From: Phycisphaerales bacterium
Lineage (GTDB): Bacteria; Planctomycetota; Phycisphaerae; Phycisphaerales; SM1A02
Length of the DNA stretch: 64,000 bases
Assembly: GCA_030749435.1 (NCBI GenBank)
Contig: JASMKH010000008.1
Span: forward strand, 16,987-80,986
Direction of reading: 5' to 3'
Shown here: positions 55,585 to 63,989 of the stretch, in pieces
Position numbering within the stretch: the first letter of the stretch is position 1
Layout: the number at the start of each line of letters is the position of its first letter
Notes under the pieces: generated by a model
The model's database searches: none
Seen by the model: the letters and a program-made list of their open reading frames with translations, nothing else
Told to the model about the DNA's origin: nothing
Position numbers and translations under genes: made by a program

Positions 55585-56994
55585 ATGATGAAGAAGCTAC
55601 TGATGATAGGTCTGCTGGCGACGTGCGCTGATGCTGCGACGATCAATGTGCCTGCGGATTATCCGACAATTCAAGACGCAGTTAATGTTGTGCAGGATGG
55701 CGATACCATTCGGATCAGTTCGGGGACCTACTACGAACATATTCTCTTGAATTACGACGATATACATGTCGGCTACTCGATCACGATCGAGGGTGATCCC
55801 GACGGGCCTCGGCCGGTTATTGATGGCCAGTACTTGAACCAGTGTCTGCTCAGGGCAGAAGACATGGGCTCGCAGGCCTCCGTGCGCATATCGAATCTGA
55901 TCTTTACCAGAGGATGGTCGGGCGATCAATATAACACTTGCGCTGCGATCAGCGTATGGGGTATTGGAGAGTTTGAGTTGGATGGTTGCGCCGTGACCAA
56001 GTGCAATGTCACTTACACCGGCGGAAATCTTCTTGTTCTAGAGAGTGATGTCTGCCGAGTTGAGAACTGCGAGATCATTGCGAACACATCCACACGCCCA
56101 CTCAGGATATCGCATTCCAATAATGTAGTTATCGAAGATGTCGAGATACGAAACAACGCAGACCTCGTAGACGGCGCGCATACCATGGGTATTCATCTAT
56201 ATCAATGCCCGGGGGCTGTTGTCCGAGATTGTGTCGTCACCGGAAATATAACTTTCGGCGGCCCGCTGGGGTTGGGCATCTGGGCGAATATGCCATTCTA
56301 TATGTACAACACGATGGTATGTGGCAATGCAGGATCAAGCAGCAGTCATCAAGTGTTTGGTGCTTGGGAAGGCTCAGGCAATGTTATTAGCGAGCATTGC
56401 GGCGATGGCTCCGCGGCACTTGGCGCATGTTGTCTTGAAACGGAATGTGTCGAGGCTGACCCCTACGAATGCGGTCTTGCCGGCGGCAATTTCATAGGCC
56501 CTCTGACGAGTTGCGACCAAGTTGACTGTAGCAACGAAGGCAACCTTGGTGCCTGCTGCATTGGTGGCATGTGTTCGGAATCAAACGAGTACACATGCAC
56601 CAGCCTCGGTGGCGAGTGGGCCGGTGACTACACGAATTGCAGTGATGTGGCCTGTACGCCTCCGCCGGCGATTGCCGCATGCTGCGTCAGTGACAACTGC
56701 CTGACGACACTGGAGAGCGTCTGCGACTTACTCGGCGGAACATGGCAAGGCGACACAAGTGACTGCAAGTCTGCTGCATGTGATCCATGGATTGGAGCTT
56801 GCTGTGTTGCTGGTGCCTGTACGCAGATATCACTTGATGATTGCGCGAGCCTCGGCGGCACCTACTTCGGCGACCTCACTGCATGCGAAGATATCGAGTG
56901 CCCAGGGACATGCTTGGGTGATCTCAGTGGTGATGGCGATGTCGGTGTGGATGACATCCTAATTCTGCTTTCAGGATATGGCCCATGCCCGTGA
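55585..56994 (+). CDS. Secreted beta-helix protein with four Cys-rich repeats and dockerin-like tail
   Basis: A protein of 469 residues with a signal peptide (KKLLMIGLLATCADA). Residues about 20-270 form a right-handed beta-helix (VPADYPTIQDAVNVVQDGDTI, SSGTYYEH). Residues about 275-430 hold four tandem Cys-rich units of about 38 residues, each following ACC-x4-C-x7-C-x3-GG-x3-G-x4-C-x4-C (for example GACCIGGMCSESNEYTC). The tail is a dockerin-like half (GDLSGDGDVGVDDILILLSGYG). GGAGGAG precedes the ATG pair (55585 or 55588). Codon use is more AT-rich than in neighbouring genes. The single-unit relative is at 49270. Confidence 0.82.
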   Translation: MMKKLLMIGLLATCADAATINVPADYPTIQDAVNVVQDGDTIRISSGTYYEHILLNYDDIHVGYSITIEGDPDGPRPVIDGQYLNQCLLRAEDMGSQASVRISNLIFTRGWSGDQYNTCAAISVWGIGEFELDGCAVTKCNVTYTGGNLLVLESDVCRVENCEIIANTSTRPLRISHSNNVVIEDVEIRNNADLVDGAHTMGIHLYQCPGAVVRDCVVTGNITFGGPLGLGIWANMPFYMYNTMVCGNAGSSSSHQVFGAWEGSGNVISEHCGDGSAALGACCLETECVEADPYECGLAGGNFIGPLTSCDQVDCSNEGNLGACCIGGMCSESNEYTCTSLGGEWAGDYTNCSDVACTPPPAIAACCVSDNCLTTLESVCDLLGGTWQGDTSDCKSAACDPWIGACCVAGACTQISLDDCASLGGTYFGDLTACEDIECPGTCLGDLSGDGDVGVDDILILLSGYGPCP

Positions 56995-57019
56995 CCAATG
57001 AACACCAATGAAACAAACG

Positions 57020-57058
57020 AATCACCTCCCGTTTCACCAGTTGATGCGGGAGGTGATT
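57020..57058 (+). terminator. Hairpin terminator after the beta-helix gene
   Basis: A 12-bp perfect stem AATCACCTCCCG/CGGGAGGTGATT with a 15-base loop is followed by TCTTG, 25 bases after the stop at 56994. Confidence 0.65.
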
Positions 57059-57118
57059 TCTTGAATACACAACACTTGATTTTGAGAGGAGTTTGAAATA
57101 GACCGAGGAACGAAACTG

Positions 57119-57556
57119 ATGTTCGGTGCAATGACCGTTGCGATCTGCCTGATGGCATTCAATATGGTTGGCGGCAAGAGCCCAGAAGCGAATGCTTCAA
57201 TGAACGCTGGGTATGACTACCGAGGTGGTACTGAGCCGACGATTGTTTGGTATGGGACTGTGCAGGTCTATCACGATTATTCAAACCAGCATGTGTGGGA
57301 GATTGTTAGGGCGTGGTCAGATGGAACGGTAGAGGCGCGGGCAAATAAGACAGTGCAAACCTCTTGCGGGTCTTCCACTTGCACTGCATGGCGAATTGTC
57401 AGCAACCCTAACGAAGGCCTCGCAGCCCTCTCCGATCTCAACGATGACGCTGTTGTCAACGTCGATGACTTGCTGAAGATCGTTGATGACTGGGGTCCAG
57501 CTCCACCTAACGTCATCCCACCAAGTGACTGCCCGTTGGCGATGATCAACCCGTAG
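57119..57556 (+). CDS. Small exported protein with dockerin-like tail
   Basis: A protein of 145 residues. The N-terminus is hydrophobic (FGAMTVAICLMAFNMVGG), a likely signal peptide. The middle (YDYRGGTEPTIVWYGTVQVYHDY, VWEIVRAWSDGTVEARANKTVQT) is beta-rich with no known family. A Cys pair lies in TSCGSSTC. The C-terminal part has one dockerin-like loop (SDLNDDAVVNVDDLLKIVDDWG). AGGA lies nine bases before the ATG. It belongs to the tRNA-flanked segment and shares its AT-rich composition. Function unknown. Confidence 0.65.
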   Translation: MFGAMTVAICLMAFNMVGGKSPEANASMNAGYDYRGGTEPTIVWYGTVQVYHDYSNQHVWEIVRAWSDGTVEARANKTVQTSCGSSTCTAWRIVSNPNEGLAALSDLNDDAVVNVDDLLKIVDDWGPAPPNVIPPSDCPLAMINP

Positions 57557-57615
57557 GTCTCTTTGGTAGTGAGTACTCATATATGACGAATCATGCTTCT
57601 TGGTCACAGGAGTAA

Positions 57616-58550
57616 TTGGCCTCGGTTAAAACGCTGCTCATCGTGCTCTTTGTCACCGTGGCGGCGATCGCACTTGCCTGCGCATTCCTGTTCTTAAGAA
57701 AGGCGCAGAATGCAAGATTGGAAACTGAGCAGACCAAGGCGGAACTAGAGCCGCTTCGTAGGATGCCCATGTTCGCGATGCCGAAGAGGCTGCCAAGATC
57801 ATGTATGCCAAAGCTCGTGATCTAATAAGAGGGCGCGAGCAGGAATCCGAGCAGGCAATTAAAGCTGCCAAGGCGATTCAACTCGCAGCTCATGAGGACG
57901 CCGAGCGTCTACAAGGTGCAGCTCGAGCCATGAGAAACATTATTGAAGGGTATGGCGATCGTTATCTAGAGCCGCATGAGGCTGTGATCGATGAACTTGC
58001 CGATGAGTGGGCTCACAAGGAAACGGGGCAAGAGCTGAAGGCTGCACGAACGCGTACAAAGCAGTTGCTGAAGGAAGGCATGGCTGCCGAGTGTGATTAC
58101 ACGGAGAATCGGAGGCGAGAGACCGCAATCAAGTTTGTAATCGACGCATTTGACGGCAAGGTTTCAGACATCTTGTCTAAGACCAAGCATGACAACTACG
58201 GGACATTGAAACAAGAAATTCGAGATGGCTACGCATTGGTGAACCGCCACGGGTCGGCATTCCGGAATGCACGTATTACTGAGCAATGTGTTTCGTCACG
58301 GATGGAGGAACTTCGATGGGCTGTTGCGACAAAGGAGCTCCAACGCAAGTCTCGTGAAGAACAGCGGGAGATTCGCGAGAAGATGCGAGAGGAGGAGCGT
58401 GTTCGGCGGGAGATAGAGAAAGCCAGGAAAGAAGCAGAGAAAGAAGCGCGTGCAGTCGAGGAGGCGCTCCGTCAAGACATCAGCGATATTGAGTGGTACG
58501 AGGTGACGAAACTGCTCACCTGCGATACCCTGCACGCTTCGCCACCGTAG
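57616..58550 (+). pseudogene. DUF4041-family gene, frameshifted and 3'-truncated
   Basis: The first frame (TTG 57616) gives a membrane helix (LLIVLFVTVAAIALACAFLFL) and a coiled-coil start (LETEQTKAELEPLR). The family sequence then continues in another frame from 57762 (DAHVRDAEEAAK), through RAMRNIIEGYGDRYLEPH, RRETAIKFVIDAFDGKV, KHDNYGTLKQEIRDGYALVN and IREKMREEERVRREIEKA. These blocks match DUF4041 proteins, which usually end in a GIY-YIG (T5orf172) nuclease and occur in phages. Here the chain stops instead inside the right-hand repeat, ending TLHASPP with its stop TAG in the tRNA, so the nuclease is lost. The frameshift fits loss of one base near 57760. Confidence 0.72.
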
Positions 58551-58606
58551 CTCAATTGGCAGAGCACCTGATTTGTAATCTGGAGGTTACCGGTTCGATT
58601 CCGGTC
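58526..58606. repeat. Right copy of 81-bp direct repeat
   Basis: Identical over 81 bases to 55225-55305; the start-to-start distance is 3301 bases. This copy continues into the correct 3' end of the tRNA gene. Confidence 0.95.
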
Positions 58607-58613
58607 GGTGGCT
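58541..58613 (+). tRNA. tRNA-Thr (anticodon TGT)
   Basis: A 73-base cloverleaf: acceptor GCCACCG/CGGTGGC (all seven pairs), D stem GCTC/GAGC, T stem ACCGG/CCGGT with loop TTCGATT. The anticodon loop TTTGTAA gives TGT, reading ACA. The anticodon stem CCTGA/TCTGG has a U29-U41 mismatch, also present in the left copy. The CCA end is not encoded. Confidence 0.92.
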
Positions 58614-58864
58614 TTGGGGTGATGGCGGGGGCTTCGCTTCCGTGCCGTTGGAAGGCTCATTCGCAGATGTGATTCTGGACGAGCGAGCGATCGGCCTCGG
58701 CGCCGTTGGACGATCCTCTTTGACGTCCTGGGGCCGTTCAGGCCACGGTTGACGCATGCGTCCCTCCTGGAGTGAGCGAGAGGGGGTGGCAGAACCTGTT
58801 GGCGCAGCCGCTGGCGCCTCTGCATCGCGGGACCGCTACGCCCGCGCCGTGCGGGCCGCCACGG

Positions 58865-61075
58865 CTACGGATGCGCTGCAACGGCGGGGCGGCCCGAGAG
58901 AATCTCGTTGAACTCATCGCGCCACTGCTGGACGCGCTGCGTTGTTCGTTCAAATCGTGCGTGGATGCGAATGCGGTCGTCGCCCTTCATACGCTCCGTG
59001 GTTGCGCTCAGCGGTTGGTTGATCAGGATCGGAGTGATCTCGTCCTGAAGGGCCAGCGCGTCGGTGAGCAGGTTGGCGAAGGCCGCCTTGAGCGCCGCCT
59101 CGACGTCCGGGGGCGCGGTGGCCACGGCGACGACGTGGATTGATCGCGCTTCATCGACGGGACGGCTCAGGCACGGCCACGCGGCATGCGCGACGGCCCG
59201 CCTCCATGCCGGGACCTGGTCATGGGGAAGGAACGCAGCCACCTCATGGACGGCGTCCGTCGCCGCCTGCCGGGCTGCTTTGTCAGCCTCTTCCGTGGCA
59301 TCGCGCAGTGGGCGAAGGATGTCGTTGGGCGTGGCCCAGCCCGTGCTGCCGGCGACAACAGCGGCTCCCGGCGTTCCTCGTGCTCGAAGGCACGCCATCG
59401 CGTGCGACTCCATGATCTCGGCGAATTCATTCGTGCGGGTGAGCAGCAGCGATGCGAGGTGCGGATCGTCGAGATCCAGGCCGGCTGCGGCAGCGGACGC
59501 GACGAGGTCAAGGTGGTCGAAGCGAGACCGGAGGGCTTGTTCTGCGGCAGCGGCGTCGATGGGCAGTCGCCGCCAGCACCTGGCCTGCGCGGATGCCAGG
59601 GCGATGCGTTCCTCGGGTGCATCGTCGGCAACCGATCTGATCAGTTCGGCATCGACGGCATCGACGCGTTCAAGGCTCTGCTGCTTGGCATCCATCCACC
59701 GGTCGAAGTCGGCCTGACGGTCGTCGCCATCCCTCGGTGGGTGTCTCGGGAGCGCACTCTGGATCACTTCATCCCCCCTGATTTCATCGCCCGCGGCGCC
59801 GAAGCGGCTCCATGAGTCAGCGTCATCGGGGTACTGGCCGAGGATCTCAAGCAGGTCTTGAAACCGCGTAGCGGACATCGGATGAACGTCGAGGGCGTCT
59901 GGAAGGCGTTTCGAGGTGAGGGCGTCTGGAGCGGACTTCGATGCGGCGGCGGTCAGAGGGCGTTCGGTTCGCGTCTGGTATCGGTCTCGCTGAGCCAATA
60001 CGCGGTCGTAGATTCCCTTGCCGAGCGTTGTGAAGATCGCCTTGTGCAGTCCCCCCGAAGCATCGCCCACCAATTGCAGTGCGGCAGAAACGCGCCCGGG
60101 GTCCTGCCCCCTCCCGTGTCCAATCTGAACGTACGAATCGATCAACGGCTCAAGTCGCATCACGATCTCAATACAGGTTGCTGCATCAGCGGGCTCCAGT
60201 TGGGCCGCATCAATGGCATGCAGCCAGGCGATCATGTCACGGATGTACGCGTCGCCCGTAGGGTTTCCATCGAGCAGCTTCTGCCGAAGCGGGAGGTCGC
60301 GCGCCGCGGTAGGGGCGAGGGGCTTGATGGCGGTCCGCGCCCTTCGGGCCACATCGTCCTGAATCGCATCCCGCTGCGTGTAGACATCGCGGTTGATTTG
60401 GATCGTGGAGTCCATGAGCGTCTTGGCGTCGATCTTCCCGTCGGCCATGTCGTCATAGGCGTCGGCCATCGCGCGCATGTACCCTTCCTGAGCGGCTTGG
60501 ATCTCCTCGGCATACTGCTTCATGGTCGACCTGAGGGCGCCGATGCAGGCCAATCGGACTGCGGCGTCCTCGTCTGGGTTGGGAAGCAGTTTCAGGATGT
60601 CAAACTCCGCTTGGTGCGGAAACGTGGACTGCGTCGTGGCGATGACGCGTCGGTAGTCCATCCAGACCGGGAGCAGCGCGATCTGTTCGTCCGAAAGAAC
60701 GCTGGCGATGTCCTCGAACAACTGCTCGTCCGCTTCGCTCAGGGTCGCCAGGGCTCGCTTCGCCATGCCGATGAGCCTGTGGACTTGCTTGGCGCGGGAG
60801 GCGGCGTCCGATCCCCAGGCAGCGGAGTCAAACTCGCGGGCAGCCAGGGTGGCGACAGCGGTGTCCTGAAGCGCCTTCCATGCATCCAGATAGGCGTGAT
60901 GCAGCGATTGAATCGCCTGACGCTGGTGATCGCTTGCCCGCAGTGTTTCGGAGATGTCCTCGAGCAACGCCGAATCAACAGCCTCTGGCATGTTGCACGA
61001 GAAGCACTGCGAATGAGCGCGGATGGCCATCGACATGGCCAGAACACTTGCAAGAACCTTTGAGAGAACCTTCAT
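58865..61075 (-). CDS. Large exported helical protein of unknown function
   Basis: A protein of 736 residues with a signal peptide (VLSKVLASVLAMSMAIRAHS), then CFSC at the mature N-terminus. The rest is Ala-, Asp- and Arg-rich and mostly helical (for example SEADEQLFEDIASVLSDEQIALLP, ADFDRWMDAKQQSLERVDA). A few segments (LSDEQIALLPVWMDYRR) resemble repeated long-helix regions, but no domain is recognised. The start is fixed by GAGGAG about ten bases before ATG 61075. It is divergent from the operon beginning at 61294. Confidence 0.65.
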   Translation of the reverse strand: MKVLSKVLASVLAMSMAIRAHSQCFSCNMPEAVDSALLEDISETLRASDHQRQAIQSLHHAYLDAWKALQDTAVATLAAREFDSAAWGSDAASRAKQVHRLIGMAKRALATLSEADEQLFEDIASVLSDEQIALLPVWMDYRRVIATTQSTFPHQAEFDILKLLPNPDEDAAVRLACIGALRSTMKQYAEEIQAAQEGYMRAMADAYDDMADGKIDAKTLMDSTIQINRDVYTQRDAIQDDVARRARTAIKPLAPTAARDLPLRQKLLDGNPTGDAYIRDMIAWLHAIDAAQLEPADAATCIEIVMRLEPLIDSYVQIGHGRGQDPGRVSAALQLVGDASGGLHKAIFTTLGKGIYDRVLAQRDRYQTRTERPLTAAASKSAPDALTSKRLPDALDVHPMSATRFQDLLEILGQYPDDADSWSRFGAAGDEIRGDEVIQSALPRHPPRDGDDRQADFDRWMDAKQQSLERVDAVDAELIRSVADDAPEERIALASAQARCWRRLPIDAAAAEQALRSRFDHLDLVASAAAAGLDLDDPHLASLLLTRTNEFAEIMESHAMACLRARGTPGAAVVAGSTGWATPNDILRPLRDATEEADKAARQAATDAVHEVAAFLPHDQVPAWRRAVAHAAWPCLSRPVDEARSIHVVAVATAPPDVEAALKAAFANLLTDALALQDEITPILINQPLSATTERMKGDDRIRIHARFERTTQRVQQWRDEFNEILSGRPAVAAHP

Positions 61076-61293
61076 GTGTCTGTCTCCTCGGGTTGCGTTC
61101 GGTGTGATGTTCGGACCGAACGCCATTCGGTTTCGATCGCGACTGAAGCAAGAGCGATGTCAACGCACCGAATCAGGAAAGTTGCAGGAGTGCGCCGACT
61201 TTCTGCAGTTATTCAGAGATCGCGGAGCGCGCCAGGTAGTTTCGCCGTGCGCTCGAACTGTGCAGTTGCACTCAACACAAGGAGGACTTGATC

Positions 61294-61761
61294 GTGTTCA
61301 AACAAATGACGAAGCGTATGTGCGGGCTGGCCGTTGTGGGAGTTTTGGCAGCCGGGTCAGCGGCACTGCGAGCCGATCTGGAGGGTCCGATGTCAGGAAT
61401 CGTCCAATGCAGCGCCAAAGCCCATGGCATGACGCTCGATGCGTGCGTGACGCCACCGCGTGTGTGTCCCAACGGCCCCTTCACGCGTGCGGAGACGTGT
61501 CGTGGATCGATATCGCACGAGGGATGTGATGGTGTAGCGCAGCCTCGTGTCGGATGGTCCGATGAAGAGACCGGCAAGTACCTGGCGACGGTGCCCTGTG
61601 GCGACATCGGCTACACCTACAACACCGCCAAGTGCCAGTGCTTTGGGGACCTGTTCGGATACTGCACCGAATCATGCATGCCGATTGGAGGCATCGGTGG
61701 AACCGGACTTCCATGTGGAGGCGCGATCAGAGTTCTGCTTCGATGTGAGCAGGAGCAATGA
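61294..61761 (+). CDS. Small Cys-rich exported protein
   Basis: A protein of 155 residues with a signal peptide (MCGLAVVGVLAAGSAALRA). The mature part has about a dozen cysteines (C-x-S-A-K, ACVTPPRVCPNG, ETCRG, GCDG, KCQCFGDLFGYCTESC), so it is probably disulfide-rich. No family is recognised. GTG 61294 is chosen because AAGGAGG lies eight bases upstream; an in-frame TTG six bases earlier is too close to it. Its end overlaps the next gene by ATGA. Confidence 0.6.
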   Translation: MFKQMTKRMCGLAVVGVLAAGSAALRADLEGPMSGIVQCSAKAHGMTLDACVTPPRVCPNGPFTRAETCRGSISHEGCDGVAQPRVGWSDEETGKYLATVPCGDIGYTYNTAKCQCFGDLFGYCTESCMPIGGIGGTGLPCGGAIRVLLRCEQEQ

Positions 61762-62732
61762 TCCAGGCTGCCCTGGTACTTGCTGCACTTGGCGGGTCGC
61801 CCCATGAGGTCGTGCCCGGGTCCGAGGTCGCGCTGGACATGGGCCTGCTTTCGCCGAAGCAGGCGGTCGTCGTTGAGGTGTCAGTGCGGAGCGGACGGAC
61901 GGCCCTGTGGGAACTCCCTGAGTGTGATGTGAGTTGCCCCTCATGCGTGGAGGTGCTGGAATGGCCACGCCTCCTGCAGCCGAATGAAACGGGCGTCATT
62001 CGGCTCCGCATCACGCCGGGGGATGACCCCGGCGTGCACGCGTGGGGGGTCGCGTGTCACGGGGCCGCAGCGCCGCTTCGAGTGCGGTGCCGGGGGATCG
62101 TCCGGGGACTGGCCGTGTCGCCCCAGGCGATCCGGTTCGGTGACTGTCCCGTGGGCACGCACTGCGAGCGATCTGTGGAGATCCGTTGGTTTGGCCAGGG
62201 CACCATGGAGGACGTTCGGTGGCGGGGGGAGGATCCAATGGTCAGGGCAGTCTGCACGGCGAGCGAAGCCCCCGGACTGAACGATGCGTGGCAGACGTGG
62301 TCGGTTCGATTGTCCGGTGCTGCGCCCGGCGAGGTCGATGCCGTGCTTGGTGTGAAGGCGGTCATCAAGCGGCAGGATGGGACCCGCCAGATCGAGCGCC
62401 AACGCGTTCGAGTTTCGGGGCGAGTGGTGGAGTCAGGCATTCGCGTCCTTCCCCGATCAATCTTCTTCGGGACCGTTCGTCCCGGTGATCGATGCGAGGC
62501 CAGCATTCTGGTGTACGGCATCGACGGGGACGTTGAGGTCGAAGCGGGCGGAATCGCTGGCTTGTCGGGATCGAGCAGTGCTCACCAGGGCGTCACGCAA
62601 GTCCGCGTCGTATTCGAGCCCGATGTTGAAGTGGATGGGTTGCTTCGCGGACAGGTGGCGCTTCGACGAGTCGGATCGAGCGAGGTGTGCGTCACAGTTC
62701 CAGTCGTGGTGTTTGTCAAGACGGAGTCCTAG
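61758..62732 (+). CDS. DUF1573-like / immunoglobulin-fold exported protein
   Basis: A protein of 324 residues. A short hydrophobic N-terminus (MIQAALVLAALGGS) is followed by beta-rich repeats of the DUF1573/ASPM-SPD-2-Hydin kind: VALDMGLLSPKQAVVVEVSVRS, IRFGDCPVGTHCERSVEIRWFG and IFFGTVRPGDRCEASILVYG. The CPSC and CPVGTHC cysteines could pair. The role is unknown, but such folds often bridge surface proteins. The start overlaps the previous stop (ATGA) and the next gene begins 3 bases after its end, so a transcript of three genes is likely. Confidence 0.65.
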   Translation: MIQAALVLAALGGSPHEVVPGSEVALDMGLLSPKQAVVVEVSVRSGRTALWELPECDVSCPSCVEVLEWPRLLQPNETGVIRLRITPGDDPGVHAWGVACHGAAAPLRVRCRGIVRGLAVSPQAIRFGDCPVGTHCERSVEIRWFGQGTMEDVRWRGEDPMVRAVCTASEAPGLNDAWQTWSVRLSGAAPGEVDAVLGVKAVIKRQDGTRQIERQRVRVSGRVVESGIRVLPRSIFFGTVRPGDRCEASILVYGIDGDVEVEAGGIAGLSGSSSAHQGVTQVRVVFEPDVEVDGLLRGQVALRRVGSSEVCVTVPVVVFVKTES

Positions 62733-62735
62733 CAG

Positions 62736-63755
62736 ATGATTCCTGCACTCATGGTGATATCGGCTCTGATCGGTTCTACGCCACAACCCCAGTGGTGCGA
62801 AGCGCTCCTGCGGGACATTGCGAGCGGCCGTCTCAGTGCTTCGAGCGGCGCGCTTCTTGACCGGATCCCCGCCAGCGCGAAGGGGGGTGGCCGGCACCAG
62901 CCTCTCGCCGAGTCGCTGTTCACGGCATGGAACGAAGCGCGTCCGGTACCGCCAGTGACTGTCGATGATGTGCAGACGATCTTCGCCGCCAAACGCGACG
63001 CCGTGGCGTCCATCGACGTGACCTACCGCGCGTCATTGCATCGGCGAGATGATCCGTCCGTCAGGCAACCGGGACGAGTGTCCGTGTGGTGGACACGTTG
63101 GCGGCAGGATGCGCAGTTGTTGGAGCGACGTGTCGCGAGCAACCAGGGTGGACTGGCCGCGCCAGGTGGGGATGCCAGCGCGATGCGATGGGCGAGTGAC
63201 CGGATTCGCGTCTGGTTTGCGAGGTTGGATGATGAACTGCGGGAGATTCCAGGTGGAGAGGCGCCCATGCTTGGCATCGAGGACTCATGGCTCGGGGCGG
63301 GTGGCTGCATTGGCAGGCGTTGGGACGGGACGGCGCGGGCAGTTGAACACGACCTGGCATCGCTGCTGGCGCGGCTCCCGAAGGGGGCTGCCGTTGTTGA
63401 GTCGGCGACGACCCGCATTCGCGGCCGCGAAGTGGCGGTTCTGCGAATCGGGTGGCGGACTCCATTCTGGATCTACATGGACATTGAGCGTGGATTCGCG
63501 CCACTGCGAATCGACCGGGTCATTGACGATGAGCATGGACCGATGCTGGCCCGAACCGACCTCTCGGCCTTCGAGGAGTCGGGCAGACTGTGGTTGCCCA
63601 CGCACATCCAGTTGCAACAGTACCGGTTGGCATCGGCCCGTTTTGGTCCGGGCGACCAACCTCCGGGGATGCCGTACCTGGATCTGCAACTGCAAGCGGG
63701 TCGCATGCTGCTCAATACCGCGATCGATTGGGGGACTGCGGTGGCTCGCAACTGA
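62736..63755 (+). CDS. Hypothetical exported protein
   Basis: A protein of 339 residues with a short N-terminal hydrophobic stretch (MIPALMVISALIGS). Residues about 75-330 look like one domain with alternating strands (IDVTYRASLHRRDD, RVSVWWTRWRQDAQLLERR, VAVLRIGWRTPFWIYMDIERGFAPLRIDRVID, SGRLWLPTHIQLQQY), reminiscent of LolA-like or outer-membrane lipoprotein-sorting folds. This match is weak. It is the last gene of the run that starts at 61294; tRNA-Tyr follows. Confidence 0.55.
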   Translation: MIPALMVISALIGSTPQPQWCEALLRDIASGRLSASSGALLDRIPASAKGGGRHQPLAESLFTAWNEARPVPPVTVDDVQTIFAAKRDAVASIDVTYRASLHRRDDPSVRQPGRVSVWWTRWRQDAQLLERRVASNQGGLAAPGGDASAMRWASDRIRVWFARLDDELREIPGGEAPMLGIEDSWLGAGGCIGRRWDGTARAVEHDLASLLARLPKGAAVVESATTRIRGREVAVLRIGWRTPFWIYMDIERGFAPLRIDRVIDDEHGPMLARTDLSAFEESGRLWLPTHIQLQQYRLASARFGPGDQPPGMPYLDLQLQAGRMLLNTAIDWGTAVARN

Positions 63756-63853
63756 GTTCCGGTTCGGCTCCGGTGGCGTCGGCAACGGGGGCTGGCTGAG
63801 CCGTCCATCTTGCCGCCCGTCCGGACATGGGGTACCCTGCCGCGTTCTCTCAA

Positions 63854-63936
63854 GGGCGTGTACCCAAGTGGCCAAAGGGGACAGGCTGTAAACCTGTTGG
63901 CGTTCGCCTTCGGAGGTTCGAATCCTCCCGCGCCCA
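63854..63936 (+). tRNA. tRNA-Tyr (anticodon GTA)
   Basis: An 83-base class II cloverleaf: acceptor GGGCGTG/CGCGCCC (one G-U), anticodon stem ACAGG/CCTGT with loop CTGTAAA (anticodon GTA), a long variable arm, T stem GGAGG/CCTCC with loop TTCGAAT, discriminator A. CCA is not encoded. Confidence 0.93.
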
Positions 63937-63944
63937 TTCCCGAG

Positions 63945-63969
63945 GGCCCGCTCCGGCGGGCCGTTTTTT
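63945..63969 (+). terminator. Rho-independent terminator after tRNA-Tyr
   Basis: A 7-bp stem GGCCCGC/GCGGGCC with loop TCCG is followed by six T residues (63964-63969). It is the clearest intrinsic terminator in the window. Confidence 0.9.
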
Positions 63970-63989
63970 CTGGTTCTGCATCGCACCAC

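Larger units (their letters stand above)
55306..58525. mobile_element. Candidate tRNA-Thr-integrated element remnant (3.2 kb)
   Basis: AT-richer DNA lies between two 81-bp direct repeats built on a tRNA gene, one repeat pseudogenised and one intact. This is the layout of an element inserted at a tRNA. Cargo is a beta-helix Cys-repeat protein, a dockerin-tail protein and a broken DUF4041-family gene. No integrase, relaxase or replication gene is found, so it is called a remnant or a passively moved segment. Alternative: a local duplication of the tRNA region followed by insertion. Confidence 0.6.

Noticed and set aside
55306..58525. Integrase or transposase inside the tRNA-flanked segment
   Set aside because: I looked in all frames for tyrosine or serine recombinase motifs and DDE-type sequence and found none, so autonomy is not claimed.
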